From: Candidatus Thorarchaeota archaeon
Lineage (GTDB): Archaea; Asgardarchaeota; Thorarchaeia; Thorarchaeales; Thorarchaeaceae
Length of the DNA stretch: 6,852 bases
Direction of reading: 5' to 3'
NCBI GenBank assembly: GCA_016841005.1
Contig: JAEORG010000112.1
Coordinates: forward strand, 1-6,852
A program made the position numbers and the translations under genes. The notes under the pieces are model-generated. The model worked only from the letters and a program-made list of their open reading frames with translations. It did not search any database and had not been told where the DNA came from. This document shows positions 1 through 6,477 of this stretch, piece by piece (position 1 is the first letter of the stretch; the number at the start of each line of letters is the position of its first letter).

Positions 1-1
1 A

Positions 2-436
2 ATACTTCCACAGTTGCTTCTCATATTTTCTATTGCTTCTCTTGGTGAGAGCCTTGTTTCTTCTCAAGGCTACTATCATTATACTCGGCATCGAAGAAAT
101 GGTCCATTCGTGAGAAATGTTCCCCTCTGGATAGTTTTCCTTTGGGTCTTTTTCATACAAAGCAGTCTGCTCGTTTCTATAGCTCTTGGTTATACCGGTT
201 TTCAAGCTGCTATGATGTCAGGTATGATTGCATGTGCTATTGATTTTCTGTTGCTTGAACCTCTGCTAAGCCGATATATGGAGCTTTGGCGATGGACCCC
301 GATGAAAAGAGGTTATTTCTACTTCATCCCTGCAAGGCTGAATCGGTTTACAGCTCCACCTGGGAATTACATTACTTGGATACTCTTCCCTATAATTGCC
401 AATAGTTTTCTAATGCTTCTGATGCTTCCATTCTAA
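2..436 (+). CDS. C-terminal part of a DUF422/CruF-like integral membrane protein (5' partial)
   Basis: The frame is open to the left edge (codons from position 2 read I-L-P-Q before the first possible start, a TTG at 14), so the true start very likely lies outside the window and only about 144 residues are visible. About four hydrophobic segments are seen. Motifs resemble the carotenoid-biosynthesis/CruF family (DUF422): GES followed by QGYYHYT, then VPLWIVFLWVFF, then an acidic D-x4-EP motif (DFLLLEP) followed by W-x-W (LWRWTP) and a C-terminal PPGNYITW that stands where the family usually has an N-F-x-G-W element. Known members of this family (CruF) hydrate C50 carotenoid intermediates in the membrane, but other members are uncharacterised, so substrate and reaction are not claimed. 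It ends in TAA and is followed by a hairpin. It could instead be another polytopic membrane protein; family assignment is moderate. Confidence 0.55.
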   Translation: MLPQLLLIFSIASLGESLVSSQGYYHYTRHRRNGPFVRNVPLWIVFLWVFFIQSSLLVSIALGYTGFQAAMMSGMIACAIDFLLLEPLLSRYMELWRWTPMKRGYFYFIPARLNRFTAPPGNYITWILFPIIANSFLMLLMLPF

Positions 437-453
437 ACCCTTTCGCGAGAATC

Positions 454-489
454 GGAGGAACCATTGGTGATGTTGATGATGGTTCCTCC
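454..489 (+). terminator. Hairpin downstream of the DUF422-like gene
   Basis: A perfect 11-bp inverted repeat (GGAGGAACCAT at 454-464 against ATGGTTCCTCC at 479-489) encloses a 14-base loop, and two G-U pairs could extend it inwards in RNA. It begins 17 bases after the TAA stop. No T-run follows, so it is not a classic intrinsic terminator; it may protect or define the 3' end of the upstream mRNA, or be an operator ahead of the threonine ammonia-lyase gene. Confidence 0.4.
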
Positions 490-521
490 ACCATTCCACC
501 CTGCCAACAGGAGAAGAATCA

Positions 522-529
522 TTAATTTA
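522..529 (+). promoter_or_regulatory. TATA-like box for threonine ammonia-lyase
   Basis: The A/T-only octamer TTAATTTA is centred about 34 bases before the ATG at 559. With the usual archaeal spacing of about 26 bases from TATA to transcription start, the mRNA would begin near 551, giving an almost leaderless transcript. This agrees with the lack of a convincing Shine-Dalgarno sequence ahead of the ATG codons at 559 and 562. Confidence 0.35.
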
Positions 530-558
530 CTAGGTTGGACATCTGAGTGCTGTGGTTT

Positions 559-1785
559 ATGATGAGTAAGTACAGCACGACATTTTCAAAGATACTCGGA
601 GCACGGGAGGTGCTTAACGGTATTGCACACAAGACACGCTTGGATCATACATCAACTTTCAGCAGAATCACTCAGGGTGATGTGTTCCTAAAACTGGAGA
701 ACCTGCAGAAAACGGGTTCTTTCAAAGTTCGTGGCGCGACATACGCAATGTCACAAATGACAGAATCTGAAAAGAAAGCAGGAGTAATTGCTGCATCAGC
801 CGGTAACCACGCGCAAGGAGTGGCGTACGCCGCCTCGAGGCTTGGCATAAAATCCACAATTGTGATGCCGGCTTTTTCACCTGTTGCCAAGATTCAAGCT
901 ACTGAAGGCTATGGTGCTAATGTCATACTCTATGGTGAAGCCTTTGATGACGCGCTTGCGCATGCTAAAGAGACCTCGGAGAAGACAGGAGCAACATTCC
1001 TACACCCATTCAATGATGAAAACGTGATTGCAGGGCAAGGAACAATTGGACTTGAAATCCTTGATGAATGCCCAAGTGTTGATGTGATTACAGTTCCAAT
1101 TGGTGGAGGCGGTCTGATTTCAGGCATATCCATTGCAGTGAAAGAACAGCGTCCTGAGGTTGAGGTATATGGCGCAGAAGCTGCCAGCGCAGCCTCAATG
1201 CAAGCGTCCCTAGAGGCCGGAAAAATCATCAGAGTGGAAAACCTGGACACCGTGGCAGATGGTATAGCTGTCAAGACACCTGGCAATTTAACATTTAAAA
1301 TATGCAAAGATTTGTTGTCAGGAGTCGTGACTGTAGAGGAATTAGAGGTTACAAGAACACTCTTTATGCTGCTTGAGCGAGCCAAGTTAGTCGTAGAACC
1401 CGCAGGAACAGTTGGGCTTGCAGCACTTCAACATGGCAAGATTGACATCAAAGGTAAGACAGCAGTAGCTATCCTCTCTGGCGGTAACATCGATATGTCC
1501 CTCCTCTCAAGAATTGTTGAAAAGGAACTATTCAGACTAGGCCGCTCTATTAGAGTCAGGGGCTCAATCCTGGATAGAGTTGGAAGTATGAATAGAGTAC
1601 TGAGCATTGTAGCTGAATCTGGTGTAAGTGTCATTGAACTCAATCAAGACCGTTTTGATCCTGATATCCCACCAAATCGAGCTGAGCTTGAGATGATTCT
1701 TGAAGTTCCTGACGAAAAAGCTGTCAAGAAGATGTTGAAACTACTTGAGAAACAAGGTCTTCACTTTGAAGTATACGAAGACTGA
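559..1785 (+). CDS. ilvA: Threonine ammonia-lyase (threonine dehydratase), PLP-dependent, with ACT domain
   Basis: This cytoplasmic enzyme deaminates L-threonine to 2-oxobutanoate and ammonia, the entry to isoleucine synthesis or a route of threonine catabolism. From the ATG at 559 (408 aa) the PLP-binding lysine is K56 in GSFKVRGA. The substrate loop is SAGNHAQG (80-87) and the phosphate-binding loop GGGGLISG (182-189). ADGIAV (233-238), EPAG (280-283) and SGGN (307-310, near the pyridine nitrogen) follow. Residues about 329-408 form a single ACT-type regulatory domain, starting at RSIRVRGSILDRVG. The size matches the medium-length form common in archaea and Gram-positive bacteria, not the 500-residue E. 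coli IlvA with a two-part regulatory tail. One ACT domain suggests amino-acid control, but the effector cannot be read from sequence. A GTG at 547 would add four residues and ATG 562 would remove one; 559 fits the TATA-like box. It stops with tandem TGA-TAA. Biosynthetic and catabolic (tdcB-like) roles cannot be separated here. Confidence 0.95.
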   Translation: MMSKYSTTFSKILGAREVLNGIAHKTRLDHTSTFSRITQGDVFLKLENLQKTGSFKVRGATYAMSQMTESEKKAGVIAASAGNHAQGVAYAASRLGIKSTIVMPAFSPVAKIQATEGYGANVILYGEAFDDALAHAKETSEKTGATFLHPFNDENVIAGQGTIGLEILDECPSVDVITVPIGGGGLISGISIAVKEQRPEVEVYGAEAASAASMQASLEAGKIIRVENLDTVADGIAVKTPGNLTFKICKDLLSGVVTVEELEVTRTLFMLLERAKLVVEPAGTVGLAALQHGKIDIKGKTAVAILSGGNIDMSLLSRIVEKELFRLGRSIRVRGSILDRVGSMNRVLSIVAESGVSVIELNQDRFDPDIPPNRAELEMILEVPDEKAVKKMLKLLEKQGLHFEVYED

Positions 1786-1792
1786 TAAAAGG

Positions 1793-1820
1793 CCACTCGA
1801 AAGTGGTACATATTGTACCA
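1793..1820 (+). terminator. Two overlapping, mutually exclusive stem-loops after ilvA
   Basis: Beginning 8 bases after the TGA stop, CCACT-CGAA-AGTGG (1793-1806) forms a 5-bp stem with a four-base loop. Overlapping it, TGGTACA-TAT-TGTACCA (1804-1820) is a perfect 7-bp stem with a three-base loop. They share bases 1804-1806, so only one can form at a time. The likeliest role is the 3' end of the ilvA transcript; the second dyad could also be a protein-binding site in DNA. No T-run follows. Confidence 0.35.
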
Positions 1821-1833
1821 AATAAGGGACTAA

Positions 1834-2232
1834 ATAAAAGCGATAGACATATCCACCTTATTCAACACAACAGGAGTTTCAATAACTTGGACAGCAACTG
1901 ATGAGAATAGAGACACCTACATGATTCAAAGAAATGGCAGCATTATCGATAGTGGTCAATGGAATAGTACCGAGATCATTGTTAGCCTAGATGGTCTCTC
2001 TGTCGGATGATATAGTTATACGTGCATAGTGGAGGATGTTCGGAGCAATACCGAGTATGATACTGTCTTTGTAAGTGTAACACCATTTGAATATAGTCCT
2101 GAGGAAATCCCTGCAATTTTGGTTTCTTTCGGTTCAGTTGTAATAATAGTCTTGGTTGCTGCTTTAGTTGTCAAATCTCGCAGACAGATCGGAAGAGAGG
2201 GGCTTCCCAGCTTGGTGTTTCATAAATACTAG
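1834..2232 (+). pseudogene. Decayed C-terminal fragment of an Ig-like, membrane-anchored surface protein
   Basis: One frame from 1834 to the TAG at 2230 encodes a recognisable Ig-like domain and anchor but is broken by an in-frame TGA at 2008-2010 and lacks any upstream start or signal peptide (a TAA closes the frame at 1831). The pieces in order are TTGVSITW (1870s-1890s), the NGS/SGQWNST region, VSLDGLSVG (1981-2007), the TGA, YSYTCIVED, DTVFVSV, then a hydrophobic segment (about 2107-2175) and the charged tail KSRRQ. This matches residue for residue in layout the C-terminus of the surface protein at 5272-6477, where VSVDGLSTG is followed by V (GTC) at the place of the TGA. So the stop replaces a single residue in an otherwise kept domain. 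A GTG at 2029 could start a 67-residue remnant with the anchor, but no Shine-Dalgarno or signal supports it. I read this as a gene that lost its 5' part and gained a nonsense codon, most likely unexpressed. Confidence 0.75.
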
Positions 2233-3983
2233 ATTAATGGTATACTTGAAATCACAACAATCGCTAGCATAAACGCACTAAGAATAATGGCAGGCCATGT
2301 GTTCTGAAACTTGAGCGCAGTCCATGCAGTCAAGATAGTTGTCAGGAGCGATACGACCAGCGTCAACAAGAGGAGGAGCCCTAAAAGCACCATTTTTCCA
2401 CCAATGAAACCCAATGCAGTTGTTCCAGAAACCACCATTACAGCTAAAAGACCTGAGACCGCAAACTTCGAAATGAAAGCAAAGATTACTGTCTTGATCT
2501 CTTTCTGTTTTCCTCCCCACTCTCTCTCGCTCATAAGCAGTCCACGTAGCCATGCTGCATCAACAATGAGATAGGGTATTGCAAAAGCCATGACTATCAC
2601 TGTGTTAATACCTCGAATACCAACTGGCCATTTTATGAGTGCGATGAGAATCCATGGTTGCATTTGCTCTGGCAATCCAGTGATTCCTAGCCAGAAAAGA
2701 ATCCAAAGGATGCATATACCCGCGATCAAGAAACCCTTTAGAAAGTCAATAAGGTGAGTCTTAAACGAGAGTCTTTGCACTGCCACAGATGCGAATGCTT
2801 TCTTGGTTGCTTCCTTCCCCATCAACACAAACATAACAGCAGTCAAAGAAATTGTAGATATAATAAAGAAAAGAAGGAGGCCTGTTGCAAACATCGAGCT
2901 AGGCCAAGCAATGCCCAAATTTTCAAGGTGGAAACCTATTGCTGTCGTAGCAGTGAATATTGTTATCATGACTGCTCCAAGAATTGAGCTAATAGCAAAT
3001 GTCTTCTTATAACTGAAAGCCGGAGTTTCAAGAGGTATTCTTCTTGGCTTCATCTTTTCAGGAACAAAGCTATACACGAGTAACATAAGCGGGACAACAC
3101 TTACGAGAAGAAAGAATGCACCAGTGAAGGTTGCAATTACCTTATTGAAGTAGATTTGATTTGATGGATCAAGTGAGGCTTCTAACTGATATTCACCCTG
3201 CGTTCCTTCAATCAGCCAGGAAATTGCCTCACTGATAACCATTCCATCCAATGCCTCAAAGACATGGTCTGTGGGCGCCAGAGTTAAACGATATGCAGTA
3301 TGGTTTTCAAATGAACCATAGGTCACACCTGCTACAGCACTCGAGTTTCCAGTCGCCTCTCTGAGAGCATTGATAGCATCTTCAGCGGTTATCATCTCGT
3401 CAAATTCGCCAATGGCTATCAGAAGATTTCCGGGAAAGTCAACATATTCCCCCAGATCCATCTGACCAATATCGCCTACAGCAGCATATGCCATGGGTGC
3501 AACAGGCATGTCTGCTAGCTCTATTGCTACACGGAAACCTAGAGAGTGCGAAAGAACACTATAATTTTGGCTATCAACACGGTCCCAATTGTCTTGAACA
3601 TACTGAACAGCAGCGTATGCATCCTGCGCCATCTCCGCGTAATCTCCAAGCAAGAACGGCAGAGTAGAATCTCCATGTCCTTCGAGGTCAACCGATACGA
3701 CAGTGAAGTTGCGTCGGGCTAACTCAATATTGAAAGCATACATGCCATCCTTTGAACCAGCTAATCCATGAAGTGTGAGAACTATGGGCATCTGACTAAG
3801 TCTGATTCCAACACGTGGTTGGTATACTAAGAAATCAACAGGTCTTCCGGGAGTTCGCTCTATTGTAACCCTATCAACACTCAGCTCCCCCATTCCTCTA
3901 TCTACAGTCCATGAAAGGTAAAATGAGGATGCTATCAGAATAGATAGTATGAATATTGTGAAGTAGAGTGGGTCCCGTTTCAT
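2229..3983 (-). CDS. Alpha/beta hydrolase domain fused to a multi-pass membrane domain
   Basis: Residues (584 aa from ATG 3983) start with a signal anchor (about 7-25), then a serine alpha/beta hydrolase domain (about 37-260). The oxyanion-loop motif HGLAGS is at 72-77, GHGDS at about 102-106, the nucleophile elbow SHSLG centres on Ser147 (first Gly replaced by Ser), the acid is probably Asp195 (GEFDEM) and the base His240 (TDH). About eight hydrophobic segments follow: 281-306, 328-351, 362-388, 413-434, 459-477, 499-521, 527-555 and 563-584. Basic loops (KMKPRR, the KEATKK stretch, the SEREWGGKQKEIK stretch) fall alternately, which places them inside and the hydrolase outside. All four N-X-S/T sequons (N92, N140, N213, N227) are in the hydrolase part, agreeing with an external, glycosylated domain. 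Substrate is unknown; an extracellular esterase, lipase or peptidase is possible, with the membrane part as anchor or transporter-like partner. It lies 112 bases after tdh on the same strand, with its own TATA-like box. Confidence 0.85.
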   Translation of the reverse strand: MKRDPLYFTIFILSILIASSFYLSWTVDRGMGELSVDRVTIERTPGRPVDFLVYQPRVGIRLSQMPIVLTLHGLAGSKDGMYAFNIELARRNFTVVSVDLEGHGDSTLPFLLGDYAEMAQDAYAAVQYVQDNWDRVDSQNYSVLSHSLGFRVAIELADMPVAPMAYAAVGDIGQMDLGEYVDFPGNLLIAIGEFDEMITAEDAINALREATGNSSAVAGVTYGSFENHTAYRLTLAPTDHVFEALDGMVISEAISWLIEGTQGEYQLEASLDPSNQIYFNKVIATFTGAFFLLVSVVPLMLLVYSFVPEKMKPRRIPLETPAFSYKKTFAISSILGAVMITIFTATTAIGFHLENLGIAWPSSMFATGLLLFFIISTISLTAVMFVLMGKEATKKAFASVAVQRLSFKTHLIDFLKGFLIAGICILWILFWLGITGLPEQMQPWILIALIKWPVGIRGINTVIVMAFAIPYLIVDAAWLRGLLMSEREWGGKQKEIKTVIFAFISKFAVSGLLAVMVVSGTTALGFIGGKMVLLGLLLLLTLVVSLLTTILTAWTALKFQNTWPAIILSAFMLAIVVISSIPLI

Positions 3984-3987
3984 TAAA

Positions 3988-3993
3988 CTCACC
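3988..3993 (-). promoter_or_regulatory. Shine-Dalgarno that decides the hydrolase start
   Basis: On the minus strand GGTGAG stands four bases before the ATG at 3983. The only longer start, GTG at 3992, lies inside this same element, so the GTG is better read as ribosome binding site than as initiator. Starting at ATG 3983 shortens the protein by three residues and leaves a normal K-R-containing N-region before the signal anchor. Confidence 0.5.
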
Positions 3994-4044
3994 GTTGATT
4001 ATCATTTAGCAAATTTCTGTTTGACATAAAGGTAACGATTTGGT

Positions 4045-4054
4045 CCTTTAAAGG
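4045..4054 (-). promoter_or_regulatory. TATA-like box within a palindrome ahead of the hydrolase gene
   Basis: CCTTTAAAGG is a perfect 10-bp palindrome with a TTTAAA core, about 66 bases before the hydrolase ATG. With a 26-base TATA-to-start spacing the leader would be about 40 bases, ending in the GGTGAG element. It suggests that the hydrolase has its own promoter and is not only read through from tdh. A second palindrome, AATTCGAATT (4066-4075), sits just upstream. Confidence 0.33.
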
Positions 4055-4095
4055 TTGTAAGAAGTAATTCGAATTGCAATGCTCTGCGAATCTCC

Positions 4096-5049
4096 CTAAT
4101 AGCTAATCCCCAACTTTTTAGACAGTTTATCGAGCATGTCTTTAGTCATAGCAGCCAGGTCATACTCTGGCTCCCATCCCCATTCCTCACGTGCTGCACT
4201 ATCATCAAGTGAAGCAGGCCAAGACTCAGCGATTGCTTGTCTAAAGTCAGGAGCATAGTTAATCTCGAACTCTGGGATATGCTTCTTGATCTCTGCTGCA
4301 AGCTCCTCTGGAGCAAAGGACATAGCTGTGATATTGAAACTTCGGTGTTTCAACTTGCTTGCATCTGCTTCCATAAGGTCGATGGTGCATTTTATGCAAT
4401 CGTTCATGTGCATCATGGGAAGGTAGGTTCCTTTATCGAGGAATGATGTGTATCTCTTGTTCTTGAGAGCCTCGTAAAAGATCTCAACAGCATAATCTGT
4501 TGTGCCACCGCCTGGGAGTGCTTCAGAACTGATAATGCCCGGATACCTCAATGAACGAAAATCAACTCCATAGCGCTTTGTATAATATTCTCCCCACAGC
4601 TCAATGAAGACTTTTGTAACTCCGTATGCACTCGTTGGACGCATTATGACATCGTTTGGAGTGTTATGCCGTGGTGTGTTTGGGCCAAAAGCAGCAATTG
4701 AACTTGGAATCATCACTTGGTCTAATTCGAGTATCCGTGTTGCTTCAAGTATGTTATAAGCTCCCTCAACATTCGTGCTAAATGCCAATTGAGGATTCTT
4801 CTCACCGACGCCAGAGAGGACTGATGCATTGTGGATAATGATATTGATGTCATTATCAACAAGCATTGAGTGGATTTGGTTCACATCAAGAATATCGAGA
4901 TGTAGGTAGGGTCCATCTTCTGTAAGAATCTTCGGTGGTTTCTTTCTTCCAGATGCTATGACATTGTCGCCGCCATATTTCTTCCTTAGAGCTCCAACCA
5001 GCTCGGTACCAATTTGTCCATATGAACCAGTCACTAGGATTCTCTTCAT
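4096..5049 (-). CDS. tdh: L-threonine 3-dehydrogenase, SDR (NAD-dependent epimerase-like) type
   Basis: This cytoplasmic enzyme oxidises L-threonine with NAD+ to 2-amino-3-oxobutanoate, which is normally cleaved to glycine and acetyl-CoA by a CoA ligase (kbl, not in this window) or decays to aminoacetone. The 317-aa length is right for the short-chain type, unrelated to the zinc-containing Tdh. The Rossmann motif GSYGQIG is at 8-14. HNASVLSGVGEKNP (73-86) follows, then PSSIAAFGPNTPR (115-127) with the catalytic Ser at 116 or 117, and YGVTK with Tyr142 and Lys146. RSLRYPGIIS (165-174), PGGGTTDYAVEIFYEA (179-194), TAMSFAPEEL (241-250), RQAIAESWP (270-278) and SLDDSAAREEWGW (280-292) are hallmarks of this subfamily that sugar epimerases lack. 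In SDR-Tdh the usual step-1 motif is GxxGQIG, as here. The ATG at 5049 has GAGG four bases upstream. It is divergent from the surface-protein gene and shares threonine as substrate with the ilvA product. Confidence 0.94.
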   Translation of the reverse strand: MKRILVTGSYGQIGTELVGALRKKYGGDNVIASGRKKPPKILTEDGPYLHLDILDVNQIHSMLVDNDINIIIHNASVLSGVGEKNPQLAFSTNVEGAYNILEATRILELDQVMIPSSIAAFGPNTPRHNTPNDVIMRPTSAYGVTKVFIELWGEYYTKRYGVDFRSLRYPGIISSEALPGGGTTDYAVEIFYEALKNKRYTSFLDKGTYLPMMHMNDCIKCTIDLMEADASKLKHRSFNITAMSFAPEELAAEIKKHIPEFEINYAPDFRQAIAESWPASLDDSAAREEWGWEPEYDLAAMTKDMLDKLSKKLGISY

Positions 5050-5053
5050 GATG

Positions 5054-5057
5054 CCTC
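5054..5057 (-). promoter_or_regulatory. Shine-Dalgarno of tdh
   Basis: GAGG on the minus strand lies four bases before the ATG at 5049, within CTGAGGCATC. It supports this ATG, which is also the position expected from the MKRILVTG beginning of the Rossmann fold. Confidence 0.4.
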
Positions 5058-5100
5058 AGTCCTCGTTACTCTGTTATGGAGAGGAGGCCAAAATTGCCCC

Positions 5101-5132
5101 GTTTTAAAGTTTCACTTTCATCCAGTTGAAAC
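5101..5132 (-). promoter_or_regulatory. tdh promoter: TATA-like box with adjoining dyad
   Basis: On the minus strand CTTTAAAAC (5101-5109) is centred about 56 bases before the tdh ATG, which predicts a leader of about 30 bases containing the GAGG element. Directly upstream, GTTTCA (5109-5114) and TGAAAC (5127-5132) make a 6-bp dyad spaced by 12 bases and touching the box, a reasonable place for a regulator. The TATA assignment is moderate; the operator reading is weak because a 6-bp dyad can arise by chance. Confidence 0.35.
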
Positions 5133-5205
5133 AAAATGAGTCCTGAAAAAGATATCATTCCGCTTCAGAGTATGAAATTGCAATATTGTGGTAGCTTCGT
5201 TCCAG

Positions 5206-5214
5206 TTCTAAAGG
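5206..5214 (+). promoter_or_regulatory. Weak TATA-like box for the surface-protein gene
   Basis: TTCTAAAGG is about 62 bases before the preferred ATG at 5272, the same spacing as the boxes of the neighbouring genes. A 10-bp palindrome, TTGATATCAA (5219-5228), lies between them. The match to an archaeal TATA consensus is poor, so this is a placement guess. Confidence 0.2.
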
Positions 5215-5271
5215 TAGATTGATATCAAAATGACATCAATAATGAATTGGAGGTTGTCAGAGGGAAAATAT

Positions 5272-6477
5272 ATGCGTAGGTTGATATCTGCTGTATCGCT
5301 TCTTTTGCTATTACAAGCTTTGGCATTATGTATCAACATCGAATCAGTATCATCAGAAAACGCAAGCACCAATCGCGTTGACATCTTTCACCCTACGCAA
5401 GATGTCGCAGGATTTTCCCTAAGATGGACCTCAAATTGGAATTCAACACCTCAATCAGTAGATAATGATACGGTTATTATCGGAGACCACATCATCCTGA
5501 ATGCAACCTTCAGCAGTGAATTACTTGGAATGAATATAACAATGTCAGAGTTGCGGCTGACGCATAGTCTGGGTAGCACTTTCACTGCAAAGACAAATGG
5601 TAATTGTATCTGCCTTGACACTTACTATGTAAATAGAATGAACATGACATATGATATTTCAGCCATTGGATATAATGAAGTAAATGAATCTATAGAATTC
5701 TCGAGAAAATCTATAACTCTCTGTAACTTCTTTGCTCCAAAGCTCACGCTGCACACTCCCATGGAGCTGCCTGAGGATTATCGCACTTTGAATATCTCAT
5801 GGTATTGTACAGACCTGAATGTGGGTGAAATGAATTTTTTTGATGTTTGGATTAGTAGTAATGGTGGCGAATCGTACATGCTCCTTGCAAGGAATCTAAC
5901 AGTTTTTTCATTCATGTGGAACTCAACAGGATTTCTCGAACTTGATTATTACATCAGAGTACGTGCATACAGCCATGACATTTCATTTCAGGAATTGATC
6001 ACTGTTCCAGATGATTACTGGCCTGGAGATTATACTGATGAAGTTACACAGCATGCTGCAGGGTTCACACCTACGACAGGTCCACCCAATGGAATTCCTA
6101 CTCTAAGTCATCCAGATAACATACATTATACTGAAGGTACAACCGGTCATTCAATAATTTGGGAGGTATATAGTGAATATCCAGTTTCATATAACGTATG
6201 GAGAAATTCTACACTACTGTTCAGCTCAGTATGGAATGGTGGCTCAATCGTTGTATCTGTTGACGGTCTTAGTACAGGTGTCTATGAATTTCGTCTAAAT
6301 CTTGTTCGCTATGATGATGATATTGTGATGGTATTTGTAGGAGAAAGGAGCTCAACATCACTTCCCGACCTAATGTCGATTTCAGTTTTATTTGTTGGAT
6401 TTAGTTCTACCATGATTATTCTTGTTTCAGTCATACTGATTATTAGGCATAAACGACGGATTGCAGTATTTGATTGA
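5272..6477 (+). CDS. Secreted, membrane-anchored surface protein with FN3-like and Ig-like domains
   Basis: The preferred start is ATG 5272 (401 aa), because GAGGG (5260-5264) lies seven bases before it and the protein then opens as a standard signal peptide: MRRLIS, a leucine-rich core to about residue 20, cleavage perhaps near 25-30. ATG 5230 would prepend 14 polar residues. After the signal come a beta-rich region (about 36-153), an FN3-like stretch (about 156-240, with TLNISWYC, ISSNGGESYMLLARNLT and DYYIRVRAY) and an Ig-like domain (about 279-358, with EGTTGHSIIW, WRNSTLLFSSVW and VSVDGLSTGVYEF). A single transmembrane helix (about 367-391) precedes RHKRR, giving an outside body and inside tail. 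Ten N-X-S/T sequons are present (N30, 57, 77, 88, 124, 138, 174, 208, 217, 312). Four cysteines after the signal (112, 114, 151, 179) could pair. Its Ig-like and anchor part is paralogous to the pseudogene at 1834-2232. Binding partner is unknown; adhesion or S-layer association is only inference. It ends in tandem TGA-TAA. Confidence 0.85.
   Translation: MRRLISAVSLLLLLQALALCINIESVSSENASTNRVDIFHPTQDVAGFSLRWTSNWNSTPQSVDNDTVIIGDHIILNATFSSELLGMNITMSELRLTHSLGSTFTAKTNGNCICLDTYYVNRMNMTYDISAIGYNEVNESIEFSRKSITLCNFFAPKLTLHTPMELPEDYRTLNISWYCTDLNVGEMNFFDVWISSNGGESYMLLARNLTVFSFMWNSTGFLELDYYIRVRAYSHDISFQELITVPDDYWPGDYTDEVTQHAAGFTPTTGPPNGIPTLSHPDNIHYTEGTTGHSIIWEVYSEYPVSYNVWRNSTLLFSSVWNGGSIVVSVDGLSTGVYEFRLNLVRYDDDIVMVFVGERSSTSLPDLMSISVLFVGFSSTMIILVSVILIIRHKRRIAVFD

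Noticed and set aside
930..1385. Minus-strand 151-residue open frame inside ilvA
   Set aside because: It is wholly antisense to a strongly supported gene, has serine/proline-rich composition typical of a shadow frame and no recognisable motif.
1786..2010. Readthrough fusion of ilvA to the Ig-like fragment, which lies in the same frame
   Set aside because: It would need passage through TGA, TAA, TAA and another TGA, and would attach an outside domain to a cytoplasmic enzyme.
2029..2232. Stand-alone 67-residue membrane protein starting at GTG 2029
   Set aside because: The coding pattern continues upstream of the GTG through the TGA into the rest of the Ig-like domain, so this is the tail of a broken gene. 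No ribosome binding site placed for the GTG and no signal peptide are seen.
2278..2553. Second minus-strand frame (91 residues) inside the hydrolase gene
   Set aside because: It overlaps the membrane domain of the hydrolase in another frame, with no motif and no start signal.
2754..3012. Two plus-strand frames of about 70-77 residues opposite the hydrolase gene
   Set aside because: They are antisense to conserved hydrophobic segments and overlap each other; compositions look random.
5177..5188. Overlapping short palindromes ATTGCAAT and CAATATTG in the divergent control region
   Set aside because: Eight-base A/T-rich palindromes are expected by chance in such a region; nothing ties them to a regulator.
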